A stretch of DNA of 64,000 nt from Sulfuriferula plumbiphila (GTDB taxonomy: Bacteria > Pseudomonadota > Gammaproteobacteria > Burkholderiales > Sulfuriferulaceae). The stretch covers positions 1,227,501-1,291,500 of the forward strand of contig NZ_AP021884.1 of the NCBI RefSeq assembly GCF_009938015.1, given 5' to 3'. Below, one piece after another: positions 52,896-62,479 of the stretch; the stretch's first letter is position 1, and each line of letters opens with the position of its first letter. The notes under the pieces are model-generated. The model did not search any database and was not told where the DNA came from. It saw nothing but the letters and a program-made list of their open reading frames with translations. Position numbers and translations under genes: made by a program.

Positions 52896-52921
52896 CACAG
52901 GCCGCACCTGTCCGGTCAGCC
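52890..52921. terminator. Hairpin over the convergent stop codons
   Basis: GGCTGACACAGG pairs with CCTGTCCGGTCAGCC leaving a three-base bulge; the loop is CCGCA. It includes the TGA of the transporter gene and the reverse-strand stop of the next gene. No T-run, so only tentatively a bidirectional terminator. Confidence 0.4.
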
Positions 52922-54088
52922 GCCGCCCGCGCTGCCGGATGGATCTGGCACGCAAGTATTCTTGAACGGGGTGTGCTCATTCAATTCCCCGATGTAATGC
53001 GCCACGCCCAGCGATTCGCGTTCCAGAAAGGTTTCCACCGCCTGGGCAAAGCGCGGGTGGGCCAGCCAGTGGGCAGAGGCGGTTGCCACAGGCAAAAATC
53101 CGCGCGCCAGCTTGTGTTCGCCTTGCGCGCCGCCTTCGAATAGCCGGATGCCGCGTGCGATGCAGAATTCGATGGCCTGATAGTAACAGGTCTCGAAATG
53201 CAGTGCCGGGGAGTAGGCGTGCGCGCCCCAATAGCGACCGTATAGCGTGGTGTTGTCGTAAAGGTTTAGCGCGGCGGCAATGTCGTGTCCACCCTGGCTG
53301 GCGACGATCATCAGCACGTTGTCCGGCAGTGCATGACCCAGGCGCTGAAAAAAATCCAGGTTGAGGTAGGGAGTGGAGCGGTGCTGGCGGTAGGTGTTGT
53401 CGTAGCAACCGGTGAAAAACGCCCAGTCCGCGGCACGGATGTCGTTGCCGGTCAATTGGCGGAAGCTGATGCCGGCCTCACTCACACGGCGCCGCTCCTG
53501 TTTGATTTTCTTGCGCTTGTCGTGGCTCATTGCGGCGAGGTAGTCGTCAAAACCGGCGAAGCCATGGTTGAGCCAATGAAACTGGACGCCGCGCCGGATC
53601 ATCAGCCCGGCGTCCTGCAACACGGCGCTGTCGGCTGCGCCGGGGAACAGGCAATGAAAGGATGATGCACCGACAGCCTGTGCCTGTTCGATGGCAGCGT
53701 GAACCAGCAGCGTGCGCTGGGTGTCGCTCTTCGCCAGCAGGCGTGGCCCGGTGACCGGGGTGAACGGTATCGCTGACAGCAATTTGGGGTAGTAGGCCAG
53801 ACCGTTGCGCTGGTAAGCGTCAGCCCATGCCCAGTCGAATACGTATTCGCCGTAGGAATGGTTTTTCGCGTAAAGAGGCAGCGCGGCGACCAGGTGTTCG
53901 CCTTCCCATAGCGTGAGGTGTTGCGGCAGCCAGCCGGTTTCATCGCTCACGCAGCCGCTGGCTTCCAGCGCATGCAGGAAGGCGTGGGAGAGGAAGGGCT
54001 GGTTTCCGGCGAGCCGGTTCCAGGCTGCGGGCGTGACTTCGTGCATGCCTGCCAGCACGCGCAACTGAGGTGGTTGTGGCGTGTTCAT
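52916..54088 (-). CDS. GNAT/FemAB-like acyltransferase (DUF482-type)
   Basis: A 390-residue cytosolic protein of the COG3146-like group related to FemAB peptidyltransferases. Recognisable segments include NQPFLSHAFLHALEASGCV, YPKLLSAIPFTPVTGPRLL, and the C-terminal half, DIAAALNLYDNTTLYGRYWG with FETCYYQAIEFCIARG. Exact activity unknown. It is convergent with the NRAMP gene and divergent from sucC, with a 45-base gap to it. Confidence 0.88.
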   Translation of the reverse strand: MNTPQPPQLRVLAGMHEVTPAAWNRLAGNQPFLSHAFLHALEASGCVSDETGWLPQHLTLWEGEHLVAALPLYAKNHSYGEYVFDWAWADAYQRNGLAYYPKLLSAIPFTPVTGPRLLAKSDTQRTLLVHAAIEQAQAVGASSFHCLFPGAADSAVLQDAGLMIRRGVQFHWLNHGFAGFDDYLAAMSHDKRKKIKQERRRVSEAGISFRQLTGNDIRAADWAFFTGCYDNTYRQHRSTPYLNLDFFQRLGHALPDNVLMIVASQGGHDIAAALNLYDNTTLYGRYWGAHAYSPALHFETCYYQAIEFCIARGIRLFEGGAQGEHKLARGFLPVATASAHWLAHPRFAQAVETFLERESLGVAHYIGELNEHTPFKNTCVPDPSGSAGGG

Positions 54089-54133
54089 GGGTTTTCCGAC
54101 ACAATTCGGTTTTTGCTAAAAAACATTTCGAGC

Positions 54134-55303
54134 ATGAATTTACACGAATATCAGGCCAAGCAGTTATTGCGCGAGTTCAACATCACTACCCCGCGCGGGA
54201 TTGTGGTGGAAGATCCGACCCACGCCGAGCTGGCCGCGACCGGCTATCTGGGCGGCGACGCCTGGGTGGTGAAGGCGCAAATCCACGCCGGCGGTCGCGG
54301 CAAGGCCGGCGGCGTGCGGCTGGTGAAATCCATAGCCGCATTGCAGGAAGCGGCGCATGCGCTGCTGGGCACGTCTTTGGTGACCTACCAGAATGCCCCG
54401 GGCGGACAATTTGTGAGCAAGCTGCTGGTGGAGGAAACCCTGCCGATTGCGCGCGAAATGTACCTGAGCCTGCTGGTGGACAGGGAAACCGAGCGCGTCG
54501 CGGTGGTGGCCTCGGCTGCGGGCGGCATGGAGATCGAGGAAGTCGCGCAAACCCAGCCGGACAAGATTCTGCGTGAATTATGCGATCCGCTGCTAGGCCT
54601 GCAGGAATTCCAGTGCCGCAATCTGGCGTTTGGTCTGGGGTTGTCTGGCAGCCATGTCGGCGACCTGACCCGCATGTTGCGCGCGCTGTACAGGCTCTTC
54701 ACCGAATCCGACCTGAGCCTGCTGGAAATCAACCCGCTGGTGATTACCGAAGACGGGCGCATGGTCGCGCTGGACTGCAAGATGGGCGTGGACGACAACG
54801 CGCTGGGCCGGCAGAAAAAATTCGCCGGCCTGCGCGACGACACGCAAATCGACGCCAGGGAAGTCGCCGCACAGGAGGCCGGTCTCAATTACATCGCGCT
54901 GGCCGGCAACATCGGCTGTATGGTGAACGGCGCCGGGCTGGCGATGGCGACCATGGATCTGATCAAGCTGCATGGCGGCGAACCGGCCAATTTCCTTGAT
55001 GTCGGGGGCGGTGCCACGGCTGAAACCGTCGCCAGGGCGTTCAAGATCATCCTCTCCGACAGCAAGGTGCGCGCCGTGCTGGTGAATATTTTCGGCGGCA
55101 TCATGCGTTGCGACATTATCGCCGACGGCATCATCCAGGCAGTGAAGGAAGTGGGAGTGCAAGTGCCGGTGGTGGTGCGCCTGGAAGGCACCAACGTTGA
55201 TTTAGGCAAGCAAAAACTGGCCGAAAGCGGCTTGTCCATCATTAGCGCCGACGGCTTGACCGATGCGGCGCAGCGCGCTGTTGCCGCAGTACAGGGTTCC
55301 TGA
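54134..55303 (+). CDS. sucC: Succinate-CoA ligase beta subunit
   Basis: With SucD it makes succinyl-CoA to succinate plus ATP (or the reverse) in the TCA cycle. Start ATG 54134 ([17 protein letters not shown]) gives 389 residues, the usual length. ATP-grasp elements are [14 protein letters not shown] and [21 protein letters not shown] and [11 protein letters not shown] mark the CoA-ligase domain. The frame open upstream overlaps the divergent gene and is not coding. Confidence 0.97.
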   Translation: MNLHEYQAKQLLREFNITTPRGIVVEDPTHAELAATGYLGGDAWVVKAQIHAGGRGKAGGVRLVKSIAALQEAAHALLGTSLVTYQNAPGGQFVSKLLVEETLPIAREMYLSLLVDRETERVAVVASAAGGMEIEEVAQTQPDKILRELCDPLLGLQEFQCRNLAFGLGLSGSHVGDLTRMLRALYRLFTESDLSLLEINPLVITEDGRMVALDCKMGVDDNALGRQKKFAGLRDDTQIDAREVAAQEAGLNYIALAGNIGCMVNGAGLAMATMDLIKLHGGEPANFLDVGGGATAETVARAFKIILSDSKVRAVLVNIFGGIMRCDIIADGIIQAVKEVGVQVPVVVRLEGTNVDLGKQKLAESGLSIISADGLTDAAQRAVAAVQGS

Positions 55304-55304
55304 C

Positions 55305-56177
55305 ATGAGCATACTGGTTAACAAAAATACCAAAGTCCTGTGCCAGGGTTTCACCGGCAAGCAGGGCACGTTTCATTCCGGGCAGGCGCTGGCCTATGGC
55401 ACGCAGATGGTGGGCGGCGTGACACCGGGCAAGGGCGGACAGACACACCTCAATCTGCCGGTATTCAACACCGTGCGCGAGGCGGTGCGGCAAACCGGCG
55501 CCCATGCCAGCGTGATTTATGTACCGGCAAATTACGCGGCGGATTCCATCATGGAAGCCGCGGATGCGGGGATAGCGGTCATCGTCTGCATCACCGAGGG
55601 CATTCCGGTGCTGGACATGCTCAACGTTAAAGCCGCGCTGCGCGCCAACGGTGCCAAATTGATCGGCCCCAACTGCCCGGGCATCATCACTCCGGACGAA
55701 TGCAAGATCGGCATCATGCCCGGTTTCATCCATCAGCGCGGCAAGGTGGGCATCGTCTCGCGCTCCGGCACGCTCACCTACGAGGCGGTGCACCAGACCA
55801 CCCGGCTCGGGCTGGGACAGACCACCTGCGTGGGCATCGGCGGCGACCCCATCAAGGGGCTGGATTTCATTGATTGCCTGGAAATGTTCCAGGCCGACCC
55901 GGAAACCGAAGCCATCATTCTGGTGGGCGAGATCGGCGGCGCGCGCGAGGAAGAAGCCGCCGACTACATCAAGCAGCACATCACCAAGCCGGTGGCCGCC
56001 TACATTGCCGGACGCACCGCGCCCAAAGGCAAGCGCATGGGGCATGCCGGGGCGATCATCGCCGGTGGCAGCGGCACCGCAGAAGCCAAGATGCGCGCGC
56101 TGCAAGCCGCCGGTGCGGTGGTGGCGCAATCCCCGGCGGAAATGGGCGCGGCGGTGCAGATGGCCATGCAGCGATGA
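55305..56177 (+). CDS. sucD: Succinate-CoA ligase alpha subunit
   Basis: Binds CoA and carries the phosphohistidine intermediate. Start ATG 55305 ([18 protein letters not shown]), one base after the sucC stop, gives 290 residues. CoA-binding [11 protein letters not shown] and the active-site His247 in [13 protein letters not shown] are present; [11 protein letters not shown] is the other family block. The stop overlaps the nadE start by four bases. Confidence 0.97.
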   Translation: MSILVNKNTKVLCQGFTGKQGTFHSGQALAYGTQMVGGVTPGKGGQTHLNLPVFNTVREAVRQTGAHASVIYVPANYAADSIMEAADAGIAVIVCITEGIPVLDMLNVKAALRANGAKLIGPNCPGIITPDECKIGIMPGFIHQRGKVGIVSRSGTLTYEAVHQTTRLGLGQTTCVGIGGDPIKGLDFIDCLEMFQADPETEAIILVGEIGGAREEEAADYIKQHITKPVAAYIAGRTAPKGKRMGHAGAIIAGGSGTAEAKMRALQAAGAVVAQSPAEMGAAVQMAMQR

Positions 56178-57775
56178 AAATTGCGCTGGCGCAGATCAAT
56201 TGCACGGTGGGCGATCTGGTCGGCAACGCGGCCAGGATACGTGCCGCGACGGCACGTGCCCAGGCAGCAGGCGCGACTATCCTGCTGGCACCGGAACTGG
56301 CGTTGTCGGGCTATCCACCGGAAGATTTATTGTTGCGCGATGATTTTTATGTTCAGTCCGCTGCTGCATTAAACAGCCTGCTGGATGCGGCGCACGGGAT
56401 CACGATCGTGGTGGGGCACCCTCTCAAGGAAGGTAATCGCCGCTATAACGCCGCCTCGGTGCTGCGCGCCGGCAAAATTGAAGCGGTTTACCGCAAGCAG
56501 CGCCTGCCCAATGACACGGTATTCGACGAAGTGCGCTACTTCACGCCGGGCACGCAAGCCTGCGTGTTCGAGCAGGATAACGTGCGCTTTGGCGTGAATA
56601 TCTGCGCCGACGTGTGGGAACAAGGTGCGGCCTGTGGCGCCGCCCAGGCCGGGGCGGAAGTGCTGCTGGTGCTCAACGCCTCGCCGTTTCATGTCGGCAA
56701 GCAGGAGGAGCGCTACCAGGTGGTGCGCGAACGTATTCGTGAAAGCAACCTGCCCGTGGTGTATTGCAATTTGCTGGGCGGGCAGGATGAGCTGATCTTC
56801 GACGGTGGCTCCTTCGTGATGAATGCAAATGGCGAGCTCACCAGCCAGTTTCCGGCGCTGGCTGAAGATGTTTATCTGGTCGAAATAGATGGCGTGTCGC
56901 CGCTAGCGGGCGAGATCGCGCCGGTTTTGAGCACCGAGGCATGCGTGTACGCGGCGCTCAAGCTGGGCGTGCGCGACTACATTGTGAAAAATGGCTTTTC
57001 CGGTGTGTTGCTGGGCTTGTCCGGCGGCATTGATTCGGCGCTGACGCTTGCGCTGGCAGTAGACGCACTGGGCGCAGACAAGGTTCACGCGGTGATGATG
57101 CCGTCCGAATTCACCGCCGATATCAGCCTGGAAGACGCCCGCACCATGGTGACAACGCTGGGCGTGAAATACAGCGAGTTGCCCATCCAGGGCGTGTTCG
57201 ACAGCTTCCTCAACGGCCTCGCCGGCGAATTCAACAATTTGCCGTTTGACCTCGCCGAGGAAAACATCCAGGCACGAATACGCGGCACGCTGCTGATGGC
57301 GCTTGCCAACAAGTTCGGCCACATCGTGCTGACCACCGGCAACAAATCCGAAATGGCGGTCGGCTATGCCACGCTGTACGGTGATATGGCAGGGGGCTTC
57401 GCGGTGCTGCGCGATGTGCCGAAAACGCTGGTGTACCGGCTCTCCAATTACCGCAATGGCATTGCGCCGGTGATACCGCAACGCATCATTGAGCGTGCAC
57501 CCTCCGCCGAATTGCGCGCCGGCCAGACTGACCAGGATTCGCTGCCCCCATACGAAATGCTCGATGCGATCATCGAGCGCTATGTCGAACATGATCAGAC
57601 GCCTGCCGAGATTGTCGCTGCAGGCTACAATGAGACCGAGGTCGTACGCGTGATTCGCATGATCGACCGCAGTGAATACAAACGCCGCCAGGCGCCCGTG
57701 GGCATCCGCATTACGCCGCGTGCATTTGGCAAGGACCGCCGCTATCCGATCACTTCCCGGTTCAGGCCGGGCTGA
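56174..57775 (+). CDS. nadE: Glutamine-dependent NAD+ synthetase
   Basis: Makes NAD+ from deamido-NAD+ with glutamine as nitrogen donor. The start at 56174 ([19 protein letters not shown]) overlaps sucD. The 533 residues hold an N-terminal nitrilase-type glutaminase (Glu in [10 protein letters not shown], Lys in YRKQRLPN, Cys in VNICADVWE) and a C-terminal synthetase with the ATP P-loop SGGIDS at 283-288. [20 protein letters not shown] is the adenylation and ammonia-channel block. Co-transcription with sucCD is likely from the overlaps. Confidence 0.97.
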   Translation: MKIALAQINCTVGDLVGNAARIRAATARAQAAGATILLAPELALSGYPPEDLLLRDDFYVQSAAALNSLLDAAHGITIVVGHPLKEGNRRYNAASVLRAGKIEAVYRKQRLPNDTVFDEVRYFTPGTQACVFEQDNVRFGVNICADVWEQGAACGAAQAGAEVLLVLNASPFHVGKQEERYQVVRERIRESNLPVVYCNLLGGQDELIFDGGSFVMNANGELTSQFPALAEDVYLVEIDGVSPLAGEIAPVLSTEACVYAALKLGVRDYIVKNGFSGVLLGLSGGIDSALTLALAVDALGADKVHAVMMPSEFTADISLEDARTMVTTLGVKYSELPIQGVFDSFLNGLAGEFNNLPFDLAEENIQARIRGTLLMALANKFGHIVLTTGNKSEMAVGYATLYGDMAGGFAVLRDVPKTLVYRLSNYRNGIAPVIPQRIIERAPSAELRAGQTDQDSLPPYEMLDAIIERYVEHDQTPAEIVAAGYNETEVVRVIRMIDRSEYKRRQAPVGIRITPRAFGKDRRYPITSRFRPG

Positions 57776-58138
<363 letters not shown>

Positions 58139-58197
58139 TCTGGCTGGTGGCGGCTTGTCTTGTCTGGCCTTGCTGCCAGCTTCAGACACAAGCTGAT

Positions 58198-58989
58198 TTA
58201 GAGTTGCCAGAAACGCCACCAGGGTTTGCTTTTGTCAAAATTGCCGGAGACATATTTGCTGTTCGGGAAATTTTTCTGCAGCACGCGCAAGGCATCATCG
58301 CGCAAGTCATTGATGCCTATTTTATCGTAGGACTTTACCAGCACTGCCAGCGCCTGCTCGATCGCGGGTGCATTGGGGTAGTGCTCAATCGCGTACTGCG
58401 CGCGCTTGCTGGCTGCGACATAGGCACCGCGCTTGTAGTAATACAGGGCGACGTGGACTTCGTGCGAGGCCAGCGCATCCACCAGGTATTTCATGCGCGC
58501 CAGCGAATCCGGGGCATATTTGCTGTTCGGAAAACGTGTGACCAGTTCGCGGAACGAATCAAACGACTCGCGTGCGGCCTTGGGATCGCGCTCGGTCATA
58601 TCCTGGTCCCCAATACTTCCCAACAGCCCCTGGTCTTCGGTAAAGTTGGCCAGTCCCCTCAGGTAGTAGGCGTAATCCACATTGGGATGTTCGGGGTGCA
58701 GCTTGATGAAGCGGTCGCAGGCGGCAATGGCGGAAACCGGCTCATTGTCCTTGTAATAGGCGTAGGCCACTTCCAGTTGCGCCTGCTGCGCATAGCGGCC
58801 GTAGGGGTAACGCGCTTCCAGCGTCTCGAAGTATTTGATGGCTTTTTCGTAGCCACCCGAATTGAGCTGATCCTTGGCTTCCGCGTAGAGTCTTTGTGCT
58901 GACCAGCCCTGGGTTTCATCAACCGTCTTGGGTAACAAGCCACATCCGGCCAGCAGTACCACCAACAAAACAAGTAAACTTCGTTTCAT
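58198..58989 (-). CDS. bamD: BamD outer-membrane assembly lipoprotein
   Basis: Essential partner of BamA in folding outer-membrane proteins. The 263-residue product has a lipoprotein signal (LLVLLVVLLAGCG, lipidated Cys16) followed by about five TPR-like repeats (GYEKAIKYFETLEARYPYG, ESFDSFRELVTRFPNSKYA, KRAQYAIEHYPNAPAIEQAL). Length and C-terminal end WWRFWQL fit the beta/gammaproteobacterial form. Its ATG overlaps the start of the divergent rluD gene. Confidence 0.96.
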   Translation of the reverse strand: MKRSLLVLLVVLLAGCGLLPKTVDETQGWSAQRLYAEAKDQLNSGGYEKAIKYFETLEARYPYGRYAQQAQLEVAYAYYKDNEPVSAIAACDRFIKLHPEHPNVDYAYYLRGLANFTEDQGLLGSIGDQDMTERDPKAARESFDSFRELVTRFPNSKYAPDSLARMKYLVDALASHEVHVALYYYKRGAYVAASKRAQYAIEHYPNAPAIEQALAVLVKSYDKIGINDLRDDALRVLQKNFPNSKYVSGNFDKSKPWWRFWQL

Positions 58990-59956
58990 GACATCGTCCG
59001 TAAAACAGTTGCCAGATTATACTCCAAACACTTCTGCCGAAGCCGCTATCGTGGCGGAAATCCCCGCGGCCAGTGCCGGCCAGCGGCTGGACCAGGCGCT
59101 GGCCGCGTTGCTGCCTGATTATTCGCGCAGCCGCATCCAGCACTGGATCCGGCATGAGCGGGTGACGGTCAATGGCCGTTTGCTGGCGGTCAAGGACAAG
59201 GTGTGGGGGGGGGAGCAGGTACAGGTCATACCCGACACGCATCCCGCCGAAGTGCCGGCGGCCCCCGAGGCCATCGCGCTGCAGATTGTCTACGAGGATG
59301 ATGCCTTGCTGGTGGTCAACAAGCCTGCCGGGCTGGTGGTGCATCCGGGCAGCGGCAACTGGCAGGGAACCATGCTGAATGCGCTGCTGCACCATGCGCC
59401 GCAACTGGCCGGGGTGCCGCGCGCGGGCATTGTGCACCGGCTTGACAAGGACACCAGCGGCCTGCTGGTGGTGGCGAAAACACTTACCGCGCAAACCAGT
59501 CTGGTGCGCCAGTTGCAGGCGCGTAGCGTCAAGCGCGAATACCTGGCTGTGGCGCACGGGCTGATCGCGCAAGACGGCAAGGTCGACGCGCGCATTGGCC
59601 GTCACCCCAGCCAGCGCACCAAAATGGCGGTGGTGCACTCCGGCCGCGAGGCCGTCACGCACTACACCGTGCTCGAGCATCTTGGCCACTGCACCCTGAT
59701 TCGCTGTGTGCTGGAAACCGGCCGCACCCACCAGATTCGCGTGCATTTGCAGTCCATCGGCCATGCGCTGGTGGGTGATCCGGTATATGGTCGCGCCACC
59801 CAGACGGCAGCGCTGCGCGATTTCAAACGTCAGGCGTTGCACGCTACCCGGCTTGGGCTGCTGCATCCGCTCAGCAGCGTGTTACAGGAATGGCAAGTTG
59901 AACCACCCGAGGATTTTCAGGCCTTGCTCGATCATTTGAGAGCGGAGACAGCATGA
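58988..59956 (+). CDS. rluD: 23S rRNA pseudouridine synthase RluD
   Basis: Modifies helix 69 of 23S rRNA. The chosen start ATG 58988 (MTSSVKQLPDYTPNTSA) gives 322 residues; its ATG overlaps the bamD ATG on the other strand within TTCATGA. A GTG at 59051 would remove the poorly conserved first 21 residues. Motifs: an N-terminal S4 domain (GQRLDQALAALLPDYSRSRIQHWI), the catalytic Asp153 in HRLDKDTSGLLVVAKT, and RTHQIRVHLQSIGHALVGDPVYG. No ribosome site is visible for 58988, leaving the start open. Confidence 0.95.
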   Translation: MTSSVKQLPDYTPNTSAEAAIVAEIPAASAGQRLDQALAALLPDYSRSRIQHWIRHERVTVNGRLLAVKDKVWGGEQVQVIPDTHPAEVPAAPEAIALQIVYEDDALLVVNKPAGLVVHPGSGNWQGTMLNALLHHAPQLAGVPRAGIVHRLDKDTSGLLVVAKTLTAQTSLVRQLQARSVKREYLAVAHGLIAQDGKVDARIGRHPSQRTKMAVVHSGREAVTHYTVLEHLGHCTLIRCVLETGRTHQIRVHLQSIGHALVGDPVYGRATQTAALRDFKRQALHATRLGLLHPLSSVLQEWQVEPPEDFQALLDHLRAETA

Positions 59957-60705
59957 ATCCAGACTGGATCGTCCCGGATTGGCCGGCGTCGGCACAGGTC
60001 AGAGCGCTGGTGACAACGCGTGCCGGTGGCGTGAGCACAGCACCCTACGCCGGGCTGAATCTGGGCGACCATGTGGGTGATGATCCCGCCAGGGTGGCAC
60101 AAAACCGTACCATTTTGCGTGCCTCGCTACCCGCCGAACCGGTCTGGCTCAAACAGGTGCATGGCATTGCGGTGTTTGACGCCGATAGCGGCATTGCCTC
60201 AACAGAAGCCGATGCCAGCGTGACGCGTCAGGCGGGTCCGGTGTGCGCCGTACTCACCGCCGATTGTCTGCCGGTGCTGTTTTGCGACCGCGACGGCAGC
60301 GTGGTGGCCGCCGCCCACGCAGGCTGGCGCGGGCTGGTTGGCGGGGTGCTGGAGGCCACGGCCGCCGCCATGCAGGTGCCAGCAGATAGCGTGATGGCCT
60401 GGCTGGGCCCGGCTATCGGCGCGCAGGCGTTTGAGGTGGGCGACGAGGTGCGTGAGGCATTTGTTGCCGTGCAGCCAGAAGCATCTGCGGCGTTTGTTGC
60501 GCAGCGGCGCGGCAAATGGCTTGCAGATATTTATGCCCTGGCCCGACTGCGGCTGCAGCGTATTGGCGTCACCCGGATATACGGCGGTGGCGCGTGTACC
60601 TACAGCGAGCCCGTGCGTTTTTATTCGTATCGGCGTGATGGTGCGACGGGGCGCATGGCCAGCCTTATCTGGTTGCAGCGCGATGGAACAAAGCCAGCCC
60701 GTTAA
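59953..60705 (+). CDS. pgeF: PgeF/YfiH laccase-domain protein
   Basis: A 250-residue protein of the PgeF (YfiH) family; E. coli PgeF corrects misincorporated serine in peptidoglycan, while other members act on purine nucleosides. Zinc-binding residues show in WLKQVHG, VLTADCLPVLFCD and AAHAGWRGLVGGV. It overlaps rluD by four bases, the order found in E. coli and many proteobacteria. Its last codons overlap the tamA start. Confidence 0.94.
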   Translation: MNPDWIVPDWPASAQVRALVTTRAGGVSTAPYAGLNLGDHVGDDPARVAQNRTILRASLPAEPVWLKQVHGIAVFDADSGIASTEADASVTRQAGPVCAVLTADCLPVLFCDRDGSVVAAAHAGWRGLVGGVLEATAAAMQVPADSVMAWLGPAIGAQAFEVGDEVREAFVAVQPEASAAFVAQRRGKWLADIYALARLRLQRIGVTRIYGGGACTYSEPVRFYSYRRDGATGRMASLIWLQRDGTKPAR

Positions 60706-62479
60706 ACCGCTTTCACGCTGGTGTGCCGGTAGATTCCAAAGCGCTTTGCTGGTGCTGGCTTGCATACTGATGAGTATGCTTCTGCCCGCCTATGCGGCGG
60801 GGCTGGATTACCGGGTCGAACTGGATGTGCCTGAAGCCTATCGCGCTTTGCTGGAAAAAAACCTGGACATCAACCGCTGGCACAATAATCCGGTTTTGGA
60901 CACCGCGCAGCTGCAAAGCCTGTATCAGGCTGCGCCGGACAATATCCGCACCCTGCTCGCCACGGAGGGTTTTTACTCCCCCCAAATCACAGCTTCGATT
61001 GCATTGCAGGACAAGCCGGTTCGAATGCGCTTTGTCATCGTTCCAGGCGCGCCAACACAGGTGGCGCAGTTTGACCTGTCCGTGCAGGGGGCGCTGGAGC
61101 AGACGCCTGAGGTGCGTGACAAACTGCTCGCCCAGCTGCGCCAGGCGTGGCTATTGCCACCCGGCAGCGTGTTTCGCCAGACGGCCTGGGAGTCGGCCAA
61201 ACGCGACGCATTGAAAGCCTTGTTGATTGAGCGCTTTCCCGCTGCCCGTATTGTTTCCAGCCAGGCCGTGGTCAATCCAGAAACACGCCAGGCGACGCTG
61301 AGCCTGGTGCTGGACAGCGGTCCTGCGTTCAGCTTTGGCGCACTGCACATCAGCGGTCTGGAGCGTTACCCGGCCAGCATTGTCGAACGGCTCAACCCGA
61401 TCCAGCCGGGCGCGCCCTATGCGCAGGCCAAACTGCTGGAATTTCAGGCGCGTTTGCAGGGCACGACTTATTTCCGCACGGTGAGCGTGTCCGCCGACAC
61501 CGATCCGGCGCACCCGGACCAGGTGCCGGTGCAGGTCAACGTGGTGGAAAACCCGTCCAGCAGGCTCGGCTTCGGGATCGGTGTCAGCACTGATAGCGGG
61601 GTGCGCGGGCAGATCGAGTATCAGGATCTGAACGTGATGCGACACGGCTGGCGTTTCAAGAGCCTGCTCAAACTCGAAACCAAGCTGCAATCCCTGAACA
61701 CCGAGTTGCAGCTGCCGCGCAATGAACTGGGTTACCTCGACAGCATCAACGCCTTTCGCGAACGTACCGATATCAAGGGCGAGACCAGCGTGCGCGTCGG
61801 TACCGGCGTCAAGCGCACGCGCACCAAAGGCCGGATTGAAGCCACGCTGGCGGCGCAGTTCCAGACCGAGCACCAGTCCATCGCGGGTGCTGCCGGGAAT
61901 AACCGCAAGGCGCTCACCCTCAACTACATCTGGACCTACCACAATGTGGACAATCCGCTGTTTCCGGCGCGCGGCTATGTGTTCAGCGCCCAGCTGGGCG
62001 GTGCGGCGCGCGCGTTGCTGTCGGATCAGGATTTTGTGCGCGGCTACACACGTGCGGTGTATTACCTGCCGCTGGGCCAGCGCGACGGCCTGATTCTGCG
62101 TGGCGAGCTGGGCGGCGTGCTGGCCGCCAGCAGCAACGGGATTCCCTCGGATTTCCTGTTTCGCACCGGGGGCGACCAGTCGGTGCGTGGTTACCCTTAT
62201 TTGAGCCTGGGCGTGAAACAGGCGAATGCGATTGTGGGCGGTCGCTATCTCGCCGTGGGCAGCGCTGAGTACGACCACTGGCTGACCGAGCGCTGGGGCG
62301 CAGCGATCTTTTATGACGTGGGTGATGCCGCCGATACCCTGCCCAACCTTCATCTGGTACAGGGTTACGGCCTGGGTGCGCGCTGGAAGAGCCCGGTCGG
62401 CCCGCTCAAGCTGGATCTGGCCTATGGTCAGGCAGTGCACGCATTGCGCCTGCATTTTAGCGTCGGGGTGTCGTTCTGA
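60683..62479 (+). CDS. tamA: Translocation and assembly module protein TamA
   Basis: An Omp85-family outer-membrane protein working with TamB in lipid transport and outer-membrane assembly. ATG 60683 overlaps pgeF by 23 bases and gives 598 residues. A signal peptide (ends near LPAYAAG, about residue 35) precedes three POTRA-like regions (about 40-260) and a C-terminal beta barrel with the family surface motif RGYPYLSLG (in GGDQSVRGYPYLSLG) and a final strand LHFSVGVSF. The stop overlaps the tamB start by a single base. Confidence 0.94.
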   Translation: MEQSQPVKPLSRWCAGRFQSALLVLACILMSMLLPAYAAGLDYRVELDVPEAYRALLEKNLDINRWHNNPVLDTAQLQSLYQAAPDNIRTLLATEGFYSPQITASIALQDKPVRMRFVIVPGAPTQVAQFDLSVQGALEQTPEVRDKLLAQLRQAWLLPPGSVFRQTAWESAKRDALKALLIERFPAARIVSSQAVVNPETRQATLSLVLDSGPAFSFGALHISGLERYPASIVERLNPIQPGAPYAQAKLLEFQARLQGTTYFRTVSVSADTDPAHPDQVPVQVNVVENPSSRLGFGIGVSTDSGVRGQIEYQDLNVMRHGWRFKSLLKLETKLQSLNTELQLPRNELGYLDSINAFRERTDIKGETSVRVGTGVKRTRTKGRIEATLAAQFQTEHQSIAGAAGNNRKALTLNYIWTYHNVDNPLFPARGYVFSAQLGGAARALLSDQDFVRGYTRAVYYLPLGQRDGLILRGELGGVLAASSNGIPSDFLFRTGGDQSVRGYPYLSLGVKQANAIVGGRYLAVGSAEYDHWLTERWGAAIFYDVGDAADTLPNLHLVQGYGLGARWKSPVGPLKLDLAYGQAVHALRLHFSVGVSF

